From: Corella eumyota
Taxonomy: Eukaryota; Chordata; Ascidiacea; Phlebobranchia; Corellidae
Assembly: GCA_963082875.1 (NCBI GenBank)
Contig: OY720102.1
Location: 3,906,001 to 3,970,000, forward strand
Direction of reading: 5' to 3'
Length of the DNA stretch: 64,000 nt
The position numbers and the translations under genes were made by a program. The notes under the pieces are model-generated. The model did not search any database. It was not told where the DNA came from and saw only the letters and a program-made list of their open reading frames with translations. Positions 11,178 through 24,881 of the stretch are shown one piece after another (position 1 is the first letter of the stretch; each line of letters begins with the position of its first letter).

Positions 11178-14100
11178 TTATGAATTTCCGCCGTAATGTG
11201 ACAACATATTCTGCCGGATTGCTGCATGATGATGCGGATGAACAAAAGTTTGTGGGACGGCTGCTGGGGGTATAAATTCGGGGCGCATGGGACCCATTCT
11301 ATGGGCAGGGGGACGATTTTTCTCCTCTCTCTTTCTTGCAGCTTCTTCCTCTCGCAACCTCCGCTTCTCTTGAGCTTGTTTTCCATGTGTCTTCATGTGA
11401 GCATTTCTGCTCTTAACCTAGAGAAATAAAATTAAAAATTAATGAAAAAATTTAAACCATCCTTTGAAATTTTAGCAAAAATAATGCGTTACCTACATTT
11501 TAATATTAAAAAACATGATATTATGTTTATTATTCTTTCTACCTCTTTACAGAAATTTTTTTTTTTGGCAAATTATTATTTTTAAAATTCAACTTTTGTT
11601 TACCTTGGCAAAAGACTTTCCACAAACAGGACAAGTGAAGATCTGTGGAGGTTGATCATCTAGGGATGCGCTGGAAGCAGGAGAACCAGCTGGAGATAAA
11701 CTGCTCACCCTAACTTGCTTCACCCGATCTGAGAAGATAAAAATATATTTTGAAGAAATTTTAAAACTAAAAAAAGAAAATAAACATTTTTAACACAAAT
11801 ACTTACTTGTGTGAGTTTTATATGGCCTTTTCTGGACAGGCTCAGGCTGGGGGTGAGTTTTATTTTGTTGCATAGAATACTGGGGTACAGGGTTTATTTG
11901 TGGGGGTGATTTGATGTCATAATTGGTTGGTGGCAAAGGCCATGACCCTGGACCATTTCCAAAATAAATTGACTAAAAAAAAATTAAATTTAAAATTTAA
12001 AAAATAAATTAATTACAAAATAATAAAAAACCAATTACTATATCTATTTTAAATGTGAAACAAATTCTAAAAAATTAAAATAATGAATTCCTAATTTACC
12101 CTTTCTTTTTCCTCATCAGAAGAAGATGTCCTCTTTTCTGCATCCAAATCAGGATCAGCCAACTTAGAAAGGATGTCTTTCTCGCTTCCGTCACCACGGA
12201 AACGTCGAGGTCGTTGAATTCGACGTCGATGTCGTTTCACGATATGATAATATCGCTCAACGCATTCAAAAGTATTTCGAGTTTTGATCTACAAAAAAAA
12301 ATTTTTAAAAATCTTTTAAGTGGGTTTTTAAAATTTAAAACATAAACATAGTATTATATATAGCTATTACACACTACTAAAATCTGTAGTCACCTGTTTT
12401 GAGATTACAGAGAAATCCTTTCTATGCTCAAGCATACCACGGTCAAATAATTTAACTTCTTGTGGGGACCATGGTTTACCTGACCCAGTATAAGTTGAAA
12501 TTATGTTTTCTGATTTGGGGGTGTCAATTTTCTTGCTTATTATACTTCGAACTGCATTCTTAAAAATAAATATCATGATATTATTATTATAGTATTTTTA
12601 TAACGTTATTGAACTTGCCTGTTTACAATTATTTTATTTTTAATTTTTATAAATTTTTAATTTAATCAATACAGAAACAAAAATTTTAGGCTTAAAGATG
12701 CTACAAACAGCCAGACTTCGTTTTAAGAATAAATTAGAAATAAAAAAATGATTTAGAATTAAATTTTATACCAAAATATCTCCATTACAATTGTACAAAC
12801 AATCAAGTGCATATTCCTTGTTAGAACCACCATAAGGCACAACAGCTGAGCAAGACAACTCCATAAACTGTTCCACTAAAATTGGATATTTTAAATTAAT
12901 TTCATAATAAAAATAATAAAACACGAATATTTTCCAGCAAAAAATTAAAATTTAATTCAAAATAGCTATTTAATGTAAACTGCGCTTGTAAATATTTTTA
13001 TATAGATTAGTTTTTATAGTAAATTTAACTTACAGTGAGTTATAATTTTGTTATTTTCTGCTGACTTTGCCGAAATATTCCAAATTTTTTCTGCCTTATG
13101 TCTTTCACTTCTTGCAAGATGCTTTGGGCCTTAACATACAACATTATAATATAACCCAATTTATAACAATGGCAAAAACAAATAGTTTTCTGTAATCTAA
13201 CAATAAAATTAACTTACATAAGGTAGGTATAGTTGCTTGAAACCTTGAACCAATGTTAATTTTTCTATAAAAAATATTTTAACTTAAATTAAATATTTAA
13301 ATTAAAAATTATTATTTTACAGTAAATTAAATAAAATTAAGATTCCTTTAACTTATAAAATATTGTTTTCAAGTTGAAAATTTATTGATACACAACTATA
13401 ATTTAAAAATTTACGGATCAGTTGATCTAGCTAGGTCATCTTCTTCATCAGGGATCGATTCATCGAGTTCTGGGATCGGAGGAATTGCCTCGTTATGACT
13501 CACTATAAAAAAATTGTTAAAATTTTAATATTTTGAAACATATTAAGAATTTATTTTTACACAATACATTCAATGTAAATTACTATAGCATAACAATGCA
13601 GAAAGGGTTGGATCATTCCTTCATTGTAATTTATATTTATTCCATACAATCTACATAAACAGTTTCTATACTATAGCAAAAAATGGTAGTGAAAAAAATT
13701 AAAACGTTGTAACTTACACTGTCTTAAGAACTTGACAGAAGGAGTGACAGGGGTTGTGCAATATAACCCTGACCCAGCTCTGATGGGGCTTAACATGGGG
13801 GGTGGTGTGTAAGGGGGAATTTTGTCATTTACCCCACTGTAACTTGAAGCACTATCCCCACTTGGCCTGCAAGTTTACAAAACAAAGTTTTTTTAAAGCA
13901 AAAGCATAAGTAATTTAAAAGTTATTAAATTTACACAATTTTAGTTAAATAACGTTTAAAAAATTAAAATAATTAAATTGTTGGTTTTACCTTCTGTGCT
14001 TATGCAAGTGGCTGTAATACAAGCTATTGGCACTATATGCATTCACTGTTAAGGGAATAACCAGAGGTGGTGGCCGATGTCTAGTCTTGGTCACATGACG

Positions 14101-17100
14101 AGTTGTGCTCTTCTTTAAAGGTGAAGTAGTGTTGTGTAAAAGACGACTTTCTCGACGGGTGTTGGATAGTGGACCGGATTTCAACAACAGACGACAATCA
14201 GCGGAATGACGTCGTCTTCGAATTCGTCTTTGTACAGGTTTGGGTTCGGCCCAAACCTCCTGTTTTACAGTCTTTGATTGTTTATTTGAAACAGGTTTTG
14301 TTGAATTTGTCGTCTTTTGGTCTTTGACAATGTTATTATTGTCAAATTTTTCAAGCTTAAGATCATTTGTGGAGTTTTCTTCACTCGACTGCTTTCCCTG
14401 TCGCAACTTAACTGTCGGTACAGGACTGTGTAGAATCTGCTTCAAAATACTTGAACTCGAAGTCTTTATTAAATGAGAACCTTCGCTGTGGTGTCTTTGT
14501 CGAAACGATCTTGCACTTCCGAACATAGACCCAGTTGGAGTTCCTCCCATCATTGAATTAGGTAAAATTTTGCTCGGATTTGCAACATTTACTGCATCTC
14601 GCATCAAAGGATCGTCATATGAAGACATCAAAGGATCACTCTGAATATATTCATGATCCTTCCACGTCACTGTTGTTTCACGGTTCATAGCATCACTGTC
14701 AATAATAGGGTTGCTGCCATACTCCCCAAATCGGCTTTGAAATTGCCCATGAACAGGAGCTGTGACAGGTAAAATAAACGGATCGTTGCCCGTTCGAATT
14801 GGAGACGTTTCGCTGTTCATGTTTGGGTCGTTATATATTGGTTGTTGCGTCAAATCATTTACTCTGTGGTTCACCTCAGATCCCATCCAGGCATCGGTTG
14901 TCACATTAGAGTTACGAATATTTCTGTGAATTTCTGGTGTGTCATACTGGTTTGGATAATTCGCAGGCAACTCTTGAACATTGTCTCGATTACCTGTTGC
15001 AACTGCAATAGAGGCTAACTGTGAAAGTGGGTTTGATTCATGGTTTGGCTGATTTTGATAGGAGAAAGACTGAAAGTTTGTCTCATCATGATTCGAAGCT
15101 GGAACTGTATTTTCAGGGGCCTGGGGACGTTCAATAACGTAAGTTTGTGGGTTGAGCAACTCTCGATCCATAACTTGTGCCATGAATTGTGGATTAAAAT
15201 CTTGGGTTAAAATATGGGGTGGATTGGGTAAGTTATTTGCTGTTGCAAAATTAAGGTTACTAAATGGCAGTCCAGGTGGAAGTTGTGCTGCATAAAATGG
15301 GTGATAACCTGTCGTTTGTGGGTCAATCGGACCCATAGGTTCTAACTTTGGGGGTGGATGCTGCTCATTTAACCCAGTTCCGATTAACATAGGGGGCTGG
15401 GGTAAAAGCATGGGTGTGGGTACTACATAAGCTTGTGATAAGCCAGGGTGAGTATATTCCAATTTTGTGGGGTCAGATTTCAACAAAGTAGCTGCAGATG
15501 CAATATCTAAAAGTCCATTTCTATTCTGATTAGCTGAAATCATTGCATGAGGTTGGCTTAAGGGGGGGAGTAGAGAGGGGTCCACATTAACCCCAGATAT
15601 AAAATTAGGGGATGATTGACCCATGTTGGAGAATTGAACAAAGGGGTTATGAACGGGTGAACTAATATTAGATTTATTATTTTCGTTGAGTGATCGCTGA
15701 TGTCGATCTTCTTTATTTTGCTAAAAAAACATTTTTAAATTTTTTAAACTATTTGTAAAAAAAAAAAATTAATTAATTACAGAAACAATAATACCACTTA
15801 CTTTTTTATCTGATGTACTGTGAACTCTCATATGACCATTGAGAGCAGGAGTGCTCCTAAAAGTATGACCACACAGGTTACAAGTCAGACTGCCATCTGA
15901 ATTTTTGCGACCAGAACTGCCACTACTGCTTGTACGACGTGATCGAGCAGCTGCAGTGACCTTCAAAATAAAATTATATGATAGCGGCGTCATTCATAAT
16001 CACATAAACCTATTTTAAATTAATAAAAAAAATATCCAACACTAATTTTAAACCTAATCTCATGTAAGTTACCCACCTTAGTAGAAGTAGAAATGGAAGG
16101 TTGCGGTTCAGAGTGAACAGAAGATTGTAAACCACCAGGTCCACTTGCTAACCTAAAACAACATCATTTAAAATTTATTTATACATTGAAAGAAAATTTT
16201 AACTTTCAATATAAAAACTACCAAAAGCTTAACCTGTTATTGTATTGAGCTATATAGCCCTGGTTTGCCCTTAACACTAAGTCAGGTGGGTTAGATACAC
16301 CATAAGACTGTTGGGTCTTTGACTGAACAGGATTTGACATAAAATGTTGTACAAAACCGGTCGTTATTGCAGGACTAGTGGGCTCTTGTTTGATGACCCC
16401 ATTTGAGATGTTGTGCTGAGTTGTGGCAACTTGGAGTTGTTGTGCGGGAAGTTGGTGGTACTGTGGGCCATAAATAAATTGTTGCATCGACGGGTCAGAA
16501 GAGTGAAGAGTGTTATCGTAAGTTGGCGGAGGCGTGTCACGACTTATATTCTGTTGTAATTGCAACATTTTGGGAATTGTGGCAGTTTCATTGGGATGGT
16601 TGTATTTTGAGGTTGGCTTTCCACCATCGATCTGAGTTTTCTCACTTTGTTCAAGGAGTTTACTTAACGCTGCAGCAGCTGCTTTGTCCCGGTCATTTAA
16701 AGGAGCTTCGTCGTCCATCGCTTGTTCTTCTTCAACACTAACAGTTCTATTATCACTAGAGAAAAAACGGCTTCGATTCTGGCCATCTAACTGGTGCTCA
16801 GGATGATCCAGAGGACTTTTAAGTTCTGGTTCTGGGCCATTGGACACAGGAGGAAGATTAGAGGGAGCTGGGGCTCTCTGTGGATCACGAAGTTTTGGAG
16901 TATTTCTAGACTCATCCGTAGTTCCCTGCATGGATAACAAAGAGGCTGGACTTCCGATTGGCATATCCTGTAGCAAAGGCCCCAATTTAATTCCTGATTG
17001 CTGTAAACGAATATACTCGGGAGTTGCACGGTCAGTTATAGCCCAACCATGACCCTGTATTCGTTGAAGGGGTGTTGCAGCTAAAGACATAGGCATGTGA

Positions 17101-20100
17101 GCTGGTATAATAAAAGGCTGTGGCGTTGTAATCTTGGGAAACATTTTAGCTTCCTCTTTTGATTGGGGTTGATATGCTGCACCAGCCGAAATTAATTTTT
17201 GTACCATCGCAGCATCATTCAAGCCCTCTTTTTCCACTTGGTGCTGCTGATTAAGCCTTGCTCTTATTGCCAACTGTTGAAGGGCCCCACTACTGCTACC
17301 CTGGCTTCCAGCGAATCCTTGAACGTGTTGTTGTTGTTGACGTTGTTGTTCTTCTTGTAGAAGTTGTTGATGTTGTTGAGCACTGTGAGCAAGTAGTTGC
17401 ATGTTATAGTGGTCAGCAGGTGGGGAGATTAGAGGTGGGATTACTGCAACCTAACAGCAAAACAACGTCAAGTTATAAAAAAAATATCACTCTAAACCTA
17501 AAACTACAACTACGAAAAATAAGCTAGATCAGTTTTAAAAATTTAAAATATATATAATTTACTTTAGTCTACACTTCTTAAAAGTTTTTAAATTTATCTT
17601 ATTTTGATATGCTGTACTTTTTCAATCATCAGTTTCTGTTATTTTTTAAAAACTTCATCATAAAAAAGTTATATATACCATAAATCTTTTTGCCTAACCA
17701 TGCAAAACCTAAATAGCATTATAAAACAGTTAGTACAATACAATTGACAGTTGTTGTAGACACATACACTAGAAGAACTAAAACCACAGCAATTTTAAAG
17801 CTTAAACCCACGTTAAATCTGTTTGGGAGTGTTTGTTTAGAACACCAATGCCAACAAAGATTAAATATTAACCAATAACTAACCTGTGATGATGCAATGG
17901 GTAAGAGATGAGGTGGTAAATTGTATCTTTCTCCTTCATTTTCTCTGACAAAAAAATAATAAAAATTGCTCGTTTAAATAAAAAATCATCACCACTGCAC
18001 TGTATGTACAAACTTTTCTAACTTTTAAGTAAGTTTAAGTCTGCTTGAAACTACGCAAACATGTAAACAAATAAATAAATTGCAAAAACAAAAAAGAAAT
18101 TAATGGCAAAACGTGAACCTAAAATATGTTTTATAAATTACCAAAATTTGTTTAAAAACATTGTCAAACCTTGACGCGATTCCATTCCAATTGGGATTGA
18201 TATTTCTCGAAGGTTCAACAAGCATTTTATGCTGTTTGTGTGGTTGTTTTGTGCTTGTAGAAACAGCACCTTCTTGCTGTTGTTGTTGTTGTTGTTGATG
18301 ATATGCTTTAATTTTAGGGGAACTCCTAGCAGATGTCCTAAATAAAATATAAATTAATTTTTAACTTTAAATCATAAAACGTTATTAAAAATACATTTAT
18401 TCAATCTAAGACTAAAACAATTTTATGTGAACTTAACTAGGTTCAATAACTTATTAATAAATAATATTTTGACAATGTGTACGAAAAATGCATTTAAATG
18501 TAGCTAACAATATCATGTAAGGCCCTGGGCAAGATTTGTTCCTGTTCCCAGAACTGTTTAACATACAAGACATAACAAATAATTTACTCTACACATAGCA
18601 ACTTCTTATAATCTATCTAACGTAGCCATTTAATGTATAAATTCACTTTTACTGCTAAAGGCTTATTTAAAGTTTATCTTTAATTAGATAATTATAGTAG
18701 AAGGGTATACTGACAAAGAATAAAATAAAACTATTGAAAACATTTCAACTATGCTTAGCTAACATGTTATTATTGCCTAAATTAGGCATTTAATACATAG
18801 GCTTATGCTGCATAAAGTTTTAAAATTACACAATGAATTGCTATCTTATTAAAAAAACAATTTCAACTTAAATATTACCTTTTTTATAAAACTATTACTA
18901 AACTCAATAACTATATTAAAAATAATTCGATCCTAAAAATTATTTAATATTTCATAAACTTAAGGTGCAAATCCCCCTAAAAAAACTTATAAGACTAAGT
19001 CACATGCTATGTTGTCATAGGCAAAGTAACAGCTCTCAAAGATAAACAACTAAGTTGAACAAAGCTAACATTCGTTAAAGACAGCATGGTTAAGTATAAA
19101 AATAGATCATGGTAAAAACCCAACAGGGAAAAATGTTGTCATACTTACAGTATCATATCTCTGTGTTCGCTCAACTGTGACTTGTTGCCTTGTAGAGTGC
19201 CTTTAAAAAAAAAGAAAAAATATTAAAAAAAAAACTTTTTATTTTTATATATATAATATGTTAAATAATAAGCAGTCACGATTTTAAGGTGTTAGCTTTA
19301 CTGAATACATTCTTTGTAGCTAAGGAATTAAACAAACATGAAATACTTTTTTTGGTGGCTGGCTGGTAAGAAGAACTGACTTGTTAGCGTTGCTTTAAAA
19401 ATGAACAAACACAATACATTTCCTAATCACAGTTTCCCGGCAAACAATGTATTTAGAGTTTAACTTTACAATTATGAAACAAATTCTATGCCTTAGTCTA
19501 TCATTAAATATCATCAACATAAATTCAAAATCTAAATTTTTTTATCAATATACAAAAAAAACTTGTGTCATTAAATATCATGAAACACTTAAAAAGTTTA
19601 ATGAGTGCACACAGTGTTGATTTTGTTGCGTAAACTGAGCTCTGTAAACTTTACAAACTAAAGAGAAATTAACTATTATTCTAAAGATTTTTTATTGCCA
19701 ATACCTAAAAATACCAATACCTAGAACTTACCAGTTCTTAAACAATGTAAATACATAAAATACCGAAAAAATTACACACGCAAATAACATTGTTTAAATC
19801 CTTTTTAATACATAACGCAACAACATTTATAGGATATTTAAATAAACAACAGCTTAAAGGAAATAATCAATTATCTGCTAAATCAAATAGTAAACGTGAT
19901 TGCCCTCTGACATTTAATTAAACATTTAAAAAAAGCCTAAAATGTATAGCTGACCAAAGCAAAACTGTACATAGCAAAAATTTTAAAAAAAATAATTTTA
20001 TTTTTTGCAATATATAAATACCATTAGCAAACTGCCAACTTTTTCAAATACTATAATGTTTTTAACCTAAAATGACTAAAACACAATACAGTACATGCAC

Positions 20101-21994
20101 CGGAATTATGCCAAAACTAAAATGATGATTACCAGGATGTACTGGTTATTACAATAAACCATTACTGCACTGTTGTTTACCATTATCTGGAAGTTTATTC
20201 TTGCCTTCTAGTGAATTTATGAATGAAAATACAACTTGTTTTTACTAACAGCTATAAAACTTGGTTAGATATAAACACTTCAATTTACTATCTTACTACA
20301 GTTCTGTAATATAAACAATATGAATCATAAGAGTGTAATTGGTACACACCGTCAGGAACACATTTATTATATATAACATGTCTAACACACTTTTTTTCTA
20401 ATACAATTAATCTAACTTTATTTAACTCTTTTAAGTCTAATGTTATGCAAATCTGATCTAAATTTTATGTTTTTAGATTTTTTGTTACAAGATTAACACT
20501 TAACTTGCAAAAAAAAATCAATGTCAACAGTTTGATTAAACTCACCGTTGCTGGAGTTTTTGTTTTTATTCAAGTTGACTCCGGCTGAAGTAGAAATATT
20601 GTTCGCGAAATTTCCCCTTTGGTTATTATCCAACATCATATGTGAAGTGTCAGGTGATAAATCTGCGTAAAGAAAAATTTAAATAAAACAACGTCGGCTC
20701 AAAGTTCAACAAATCAAAACCGACATAACCAACATTTTGTTATACACCCATTTTGTTTAAACAAGCATAAATATACCAAATAAAATCTATTAAAAACATG
20801 TTTTTTTGGCAAATAGGTAAAAACAATTTATTTAGCAGATCTATATAGAAATATACATCATTTTGATGGACTATTTTTCTCAACCATGCAAAGTAATTTA
20901 ATCTAGAGAAAATAATCCTTTTTTGTTTTAATTGACTTTATGAGTTAATTTAAACGAGCAAAAATAAAGCAATCCCCTAATGGCCAAGCTTAATGCATAT
21001 TTAAAATGTTCTAATGTAGGACATGATTACCTGGCATATATGAACCCCCCTGTTCTTCGAAAAGTGGGTAATCTTCTTGTACCGTTCCCTGATACACCCC
21101 ATCTACATCCATGCTAGATTGCTGGAGTCCTTCAGGAGTAACATTGTGGGGGGTGTTTGGCCCGTTGTGTTCTAAATAACATGACAATTAAATTTCTTTT
21201 ACTAAAACTAGATCTTTTTTATTGCATTAAAGATATTATGAAAATTGGCAAGTGTAGTAAATTAAATTAATATTGAATTAAATAACTAACATTCCATATA
21301 AAAAAAACTGCAACTTTGAGATAAGGCAATATAATGCAGGTATCCATACAGAATTTTTAACCTTACAATATCTATATTTAACTCATACATTATTGCCCTT
21401 TATGTAAAAACAATGCCTTGTTTATAAATTGCCTACAAAAAGATTGAATTAACTGGTTGTTGCTAATAATTTGCAAAAACACACCTATTTTCATTGTGTA
21501 AAAATTGTTTTGATTGTAAATATTAGTAAACTAGATAAAATAAATAAAAACTGCAAAAAATGATTGCATAAAGGCATGTCATCATTTTTTAAAAAGCCTA
21601 ATTAGGCATTCAACTGGAACTAAATTTAATGCACACAAAATCAATCAAAAGTATATTACCAAATAGATGCGACAAATGGGGATCTTTGCTTGTTAACAAA
21701 ATATCCTTTTTGTCTGACTTTAAAACAGTCATGTTATTATTAGTGTATTCCGCCATAGTAAAAAATCAAGATTGTAGAGAAATATTTAATCCTTTGCATG
21801 TATCCACAACAGTAAAATACGAAAGCAAAATTAACATGTTGCAGCTATCACATAGTAAGACCTGTTACTAAAAATTGATGTTAGTTTAAAATATAATCTA
21901 TATGCTGATATGTAACTAACGAAAATTTTCAATTAAATGAATAGCTGAAAATATACACATAACCTTGACTGCTAGTATTATTAAAACACGACAT
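11178..21994 (-). CDS. TRERF1/MIDEAS/ZNF541-like ELM2-SANT zinc-finger protein (MiDAC-type scaffold)
   Basis: Twenty exons join in perfect phase to ~1706 aa: 21994-21964, 21171-21031, 20662-20546, 19200-19149, 18337-18170, 17944-17884, 17450-16234, 16152-16077, 15960-15802, 15720-13991, 13866-13718, 13502-13415, 13264-13218, 13129-13034, 12875-12772, 12558-12394, 12288-12100, 11972-11807, 11728-11604, 11417-11178. The long N-terminal half is low-complexity with polyglutamine tracts. A C2H2 finger (CNLCGHTF...LNGHMRVH, ~648-670) is followed by the motif PPMLSPIRAGSGLYC. An ELM2 domain (INIGSRFQATIP, then LEQFMELSCSAVVPYGGSNK, ~1330-1412) and a SANT domain (~1430-1485) follow, and a second C2H2 finger lies near 1617-1640. 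In vertebrates these proteins use ELM2-SANT to recruit HDAC1/2 in the MiDAC deacetylase complex. Exon 1 is the least certain: its donor is weak but in phase. Confidence 0.88.
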
Positions 21995-22520
21995 TTTTTA
22001 GTATTTTATAATACAAAAAAATATATATTTTAATGATGCTGAAATCAACATTTTTACATTTTGCGTTGGATTGCTGTCAGATTGTAATGCGCCTTTGTTG
22101 TTATTAAAGTAAAATAAAATTAAAACGATTAAAGTATGAATTAAACAACTAAAATAATTTATAAATGTATTAATCGCGCAATAATAGGCGACCCATGTCT
22201 GTATGTTATATAAGTTTAACAAAAACAACGGCCATATTGTTTCTGGCTATTTAACCAAATCGCTTTAATATAATAATCCACAACACGATCGAGACGATAT
22301 CAAAGCACACTCTGCAATGCAGTCCGCCGAATTAGCCTAAAAACTAATATAAAGGATCAAAGAATACCTGGTAAAACAAAAAACCTAACTTAGGTTGCAA
22401 ATTGAGCCTTAAATCTTATACCAACTCGCTGAAAAATATGAGTCACATGCCATTTCTCCTTTTGCCTAAGTTTTTGTTATTTGTTTTGCAGAACCGTAGC
22501 AATGCCCGACCGAATTAACG

Positions 22521-22544
22521 TGACGTCACGGAAAGTTGACGTCA
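22521..22544. promoter_or_regulatory. Two perfect CRE palindromes upstream of the ELM2-SANT gene
   Basis: TGACGTCA occurs at 22521-22528 and again at 22537-22544, about 530 bp upstream of the proposed start codon at 21994. The full palindrome is the consensus CREB/ATF site. The 16-bp repeat spacing and the GC-rich local context suggest a promoter-proximal element; binding is inferred. Confidence 0.5.
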
Positions 22545-22664
22545 CGCAATAAATTTTGACAGACCACGTGCTTAGTATAAAAAAAAATCTAACTAAAAAT
22601 TTGGTATATCTATAAATGTTAAATATATATATTAACGCCTAATTTTTTGTTTTCAAAACTTAAA

Positions 22665-22862
22665 ACAGATACCTAAACTGGATTACGATGTACCACTAAA
22701 ATTTATCCTCATTTTGACATTTGTTTTTAATTTTATTTATGACTACCGTCCCAAAACAAAGGCTTTGTTATGTAAAACAATTTTTTGCATCGTTATTGTA
22801 AATAATGTAACAAAGTTTTACTTAGTTTTATTATATTTAAGAACCAAAAAAAATAATTTTTG
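22665..22862 (+). repeat. Dispersed repeat, copy 1
   Basis: This ~200-bp segment aligns with 36160-36352 in the same orientation. Shared landmarks in order are: an ACC-T-AACT start followed by ATTA-GATG, then ACCACTAA, TTTATCCT, ATTTTGACATTTGTTTTTAA, an interrupted TTTATGA, CCCAAAACAAA, and a final stretch near TTATTATATTT. No coding potential, tRNA-like head or clear ends are visible, so it is an unclassified old interspersed repeat. Confidence 0.6.
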
Positions 22863-23241
22863 GTTTATTATAATGTAAGGATTAGATCAAAGAGCAGCTA
22901 ACAATGTTAAAGAAATATTGTAACGAATCCGCCATTTTGTTGTTTACTCTTAAGTCTTATCTATTTCTTGTCACGTGTTTACACCTAGAGTTTCGTCTTT
23001 ACACCTTATCATTATCGCGTGACTTGTGGCTTTAACTGTTTAATTGTTTTATATTGATTAGTCATTGTGATACGAGTTTGTGAACGGTTGACTTAAATCT
23101 TAAGCAATAAATTACTATAAATAATAATACGGCTTTTCTTACAAAAGATAGAAAACTCGATTGTTACAATATTTAGAATATGTATATTTTATTATGCTTA
23201 AACTGTGGTAGGGCTTAAAATCTTGCTATTGTTAGTATATA

Positions 23242-23396
23242 ACCGGCAGCGTGGTGTAGTGGTAAGAACACTTGCTACACCACCATGATGTCGTGGGTTT
23301 AATCCCCACTGCTCTTATGCTGTAGCGCCCTTGAGTAAGGCGCTATAAACGGTATAAACTCCTGCTGAGCCAGCACTTAATCAGCAGCATAGTTAA
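23242..23396 (+). mobile_element. tRNA-derived SINE, 3'-truncated copy
   Basis: Begins ACCGGCAGCGTGGTGTAGTGG, an RNA polymerase III A-box-like start, with a B-box-like GTGGGTTTAATCCCC about 40 bp further on. The body (TGTAGCGCCCTTGAGTAAGG, then CTGAGCCAGCAC) is shared with copies at 56552, 59256 and 60978. This copy ends near the CAGCAGCATA segment and lacks the 3' half seen in the others. Confidence 0.85.
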
Positions 23397-24881
23397 AAGA
23401 CGCCAATTTTGCATATAAAAATAGTGCAGCAGTTTCAGCAGCAATTTTATGTGAATAGGTTGTTATGTATTTAAATACCTAATAAACTTTTTCTTTAGAT
23501 TATGTTAAAAACAAAATATAAGCTTTATGACTTTTTTAGTTTTGTTTCAAATTTTTTGGTTAGCCACTGCAATTAAAGGAGAAGGGTTTGCAAATTTTAA
23601 AAAGCGAAAAAAATTCGGAAATCGGAGAATACAGTAAGTTTGGATAGTCCTTTAAATTCATGCTATGTTAAAATTGCATATATTTTTTAAGGTTTAAACA
23701 AGACCCCTTTTTTTAATTGTTTTAAACTATCTTATATTTATATTTTTTAAAGATCAATAGAATTTTGATGATTTTTTACCTAAAAATATCTAAAAACAGC
23801 AAACCCAAAATGAATTACATAAAAGAAAAATTTAGTATTTTAATGCACTAAACTATATGAACGTACCAGCAAAAAAACGTTTTTACGTAATAAATCATTT
23901 AATTCTTTTTTAATTTTAAAATAAAAATGCTTTTAAACAGTTTTAAAGCAAACTTTTTTTAAGATTTTTTTATATTAATCTAGAATCGCCGACGGCGAGA
24001 ATCGAACCTGACAGCGTGGACAACATATGTTCAAGAATTTTACACTCTTTCAATTAACTTTGTGGCGAATAGGCATCCTAAACCACAAATTAAATGGACA
24101 CCAACTGGGGGTACACAGTCAAGGTAATTAAATAACTAACGCTACTAACTCAAATAGTTGTTGATATTATTTATTACAATATAAAGATGACCATTTTTTT
24201 TAATGTAAAAACCATTGAATCATAAACAAACTAACAGTTGAATAAAATATGATTAATGGCGCTAATTTGCTATACATTACTTAATACCTATTTACTACAT
24301 TTTATATTCAACTTATATAGTATTTAAATAATTTTTAAACATACCAATACATTATTTAAGGCAAGCTATTGACATATACAACCCAACGTTGCGAATAAAC
24401 TCGATAAGAAAGAGACGAATAAGAGAGGGTTACTTGCAGGGCAATAAATGGGATTGGAAGTCCAGAATTCACAACAAAACAAATCAATGTTTTATGTAAG
24501 CTTATAACTATATATGGATATTTAAAACGTAGTTTTATAGTTGGTTAAATAACTATATAGTATAAAATGCCATTAATAGTATATCATAGCATTATTTTTA
24601 TTATTAAGGCGGAATTGTTAATATCTATATTATGCTTTCAACTTCGTTTTTCAGTTTATACAACCGTAAAATTGTTTTGGCATTCGATAGATGAAAGTTT
24701 TTAATTAAATTAACAAAATATATGATTTATCTGTGTAGTACATGGTCTTTAAATACTAATCTTCGTTTTAATTGAAATTTAAAGCCAGTCAATATTTATA
24801 GAGCTTAATTACCCATCTGATATATACAGTACATCGTTAACGCCCATTGATTTTTAATTATTTATCGAAATTCGTTGGCAG
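23397..24881. other. Intergenic, no gene seen
   Basis: AT-rich spacer after the SINE. A short GC-richer patch around 23985-24030 has a B-box-like string on the minus strand but no foldable tRNA around it. Nothing else is supported. Confidence 0.4.

Noticed and set aside
21998-22228. 76-codon minus-strand frame just upstream of the ELM2-SANT start
   Set aside because: Strongly AT-driven composition, no splice-site link and no domain; more likely 5' flank.
23985-24060. tRNA-like sequence on the minus strand
   Set aside because: A B-box-like string is present, but no cloverleaf could be folded by eye and no A box is placed correctly.
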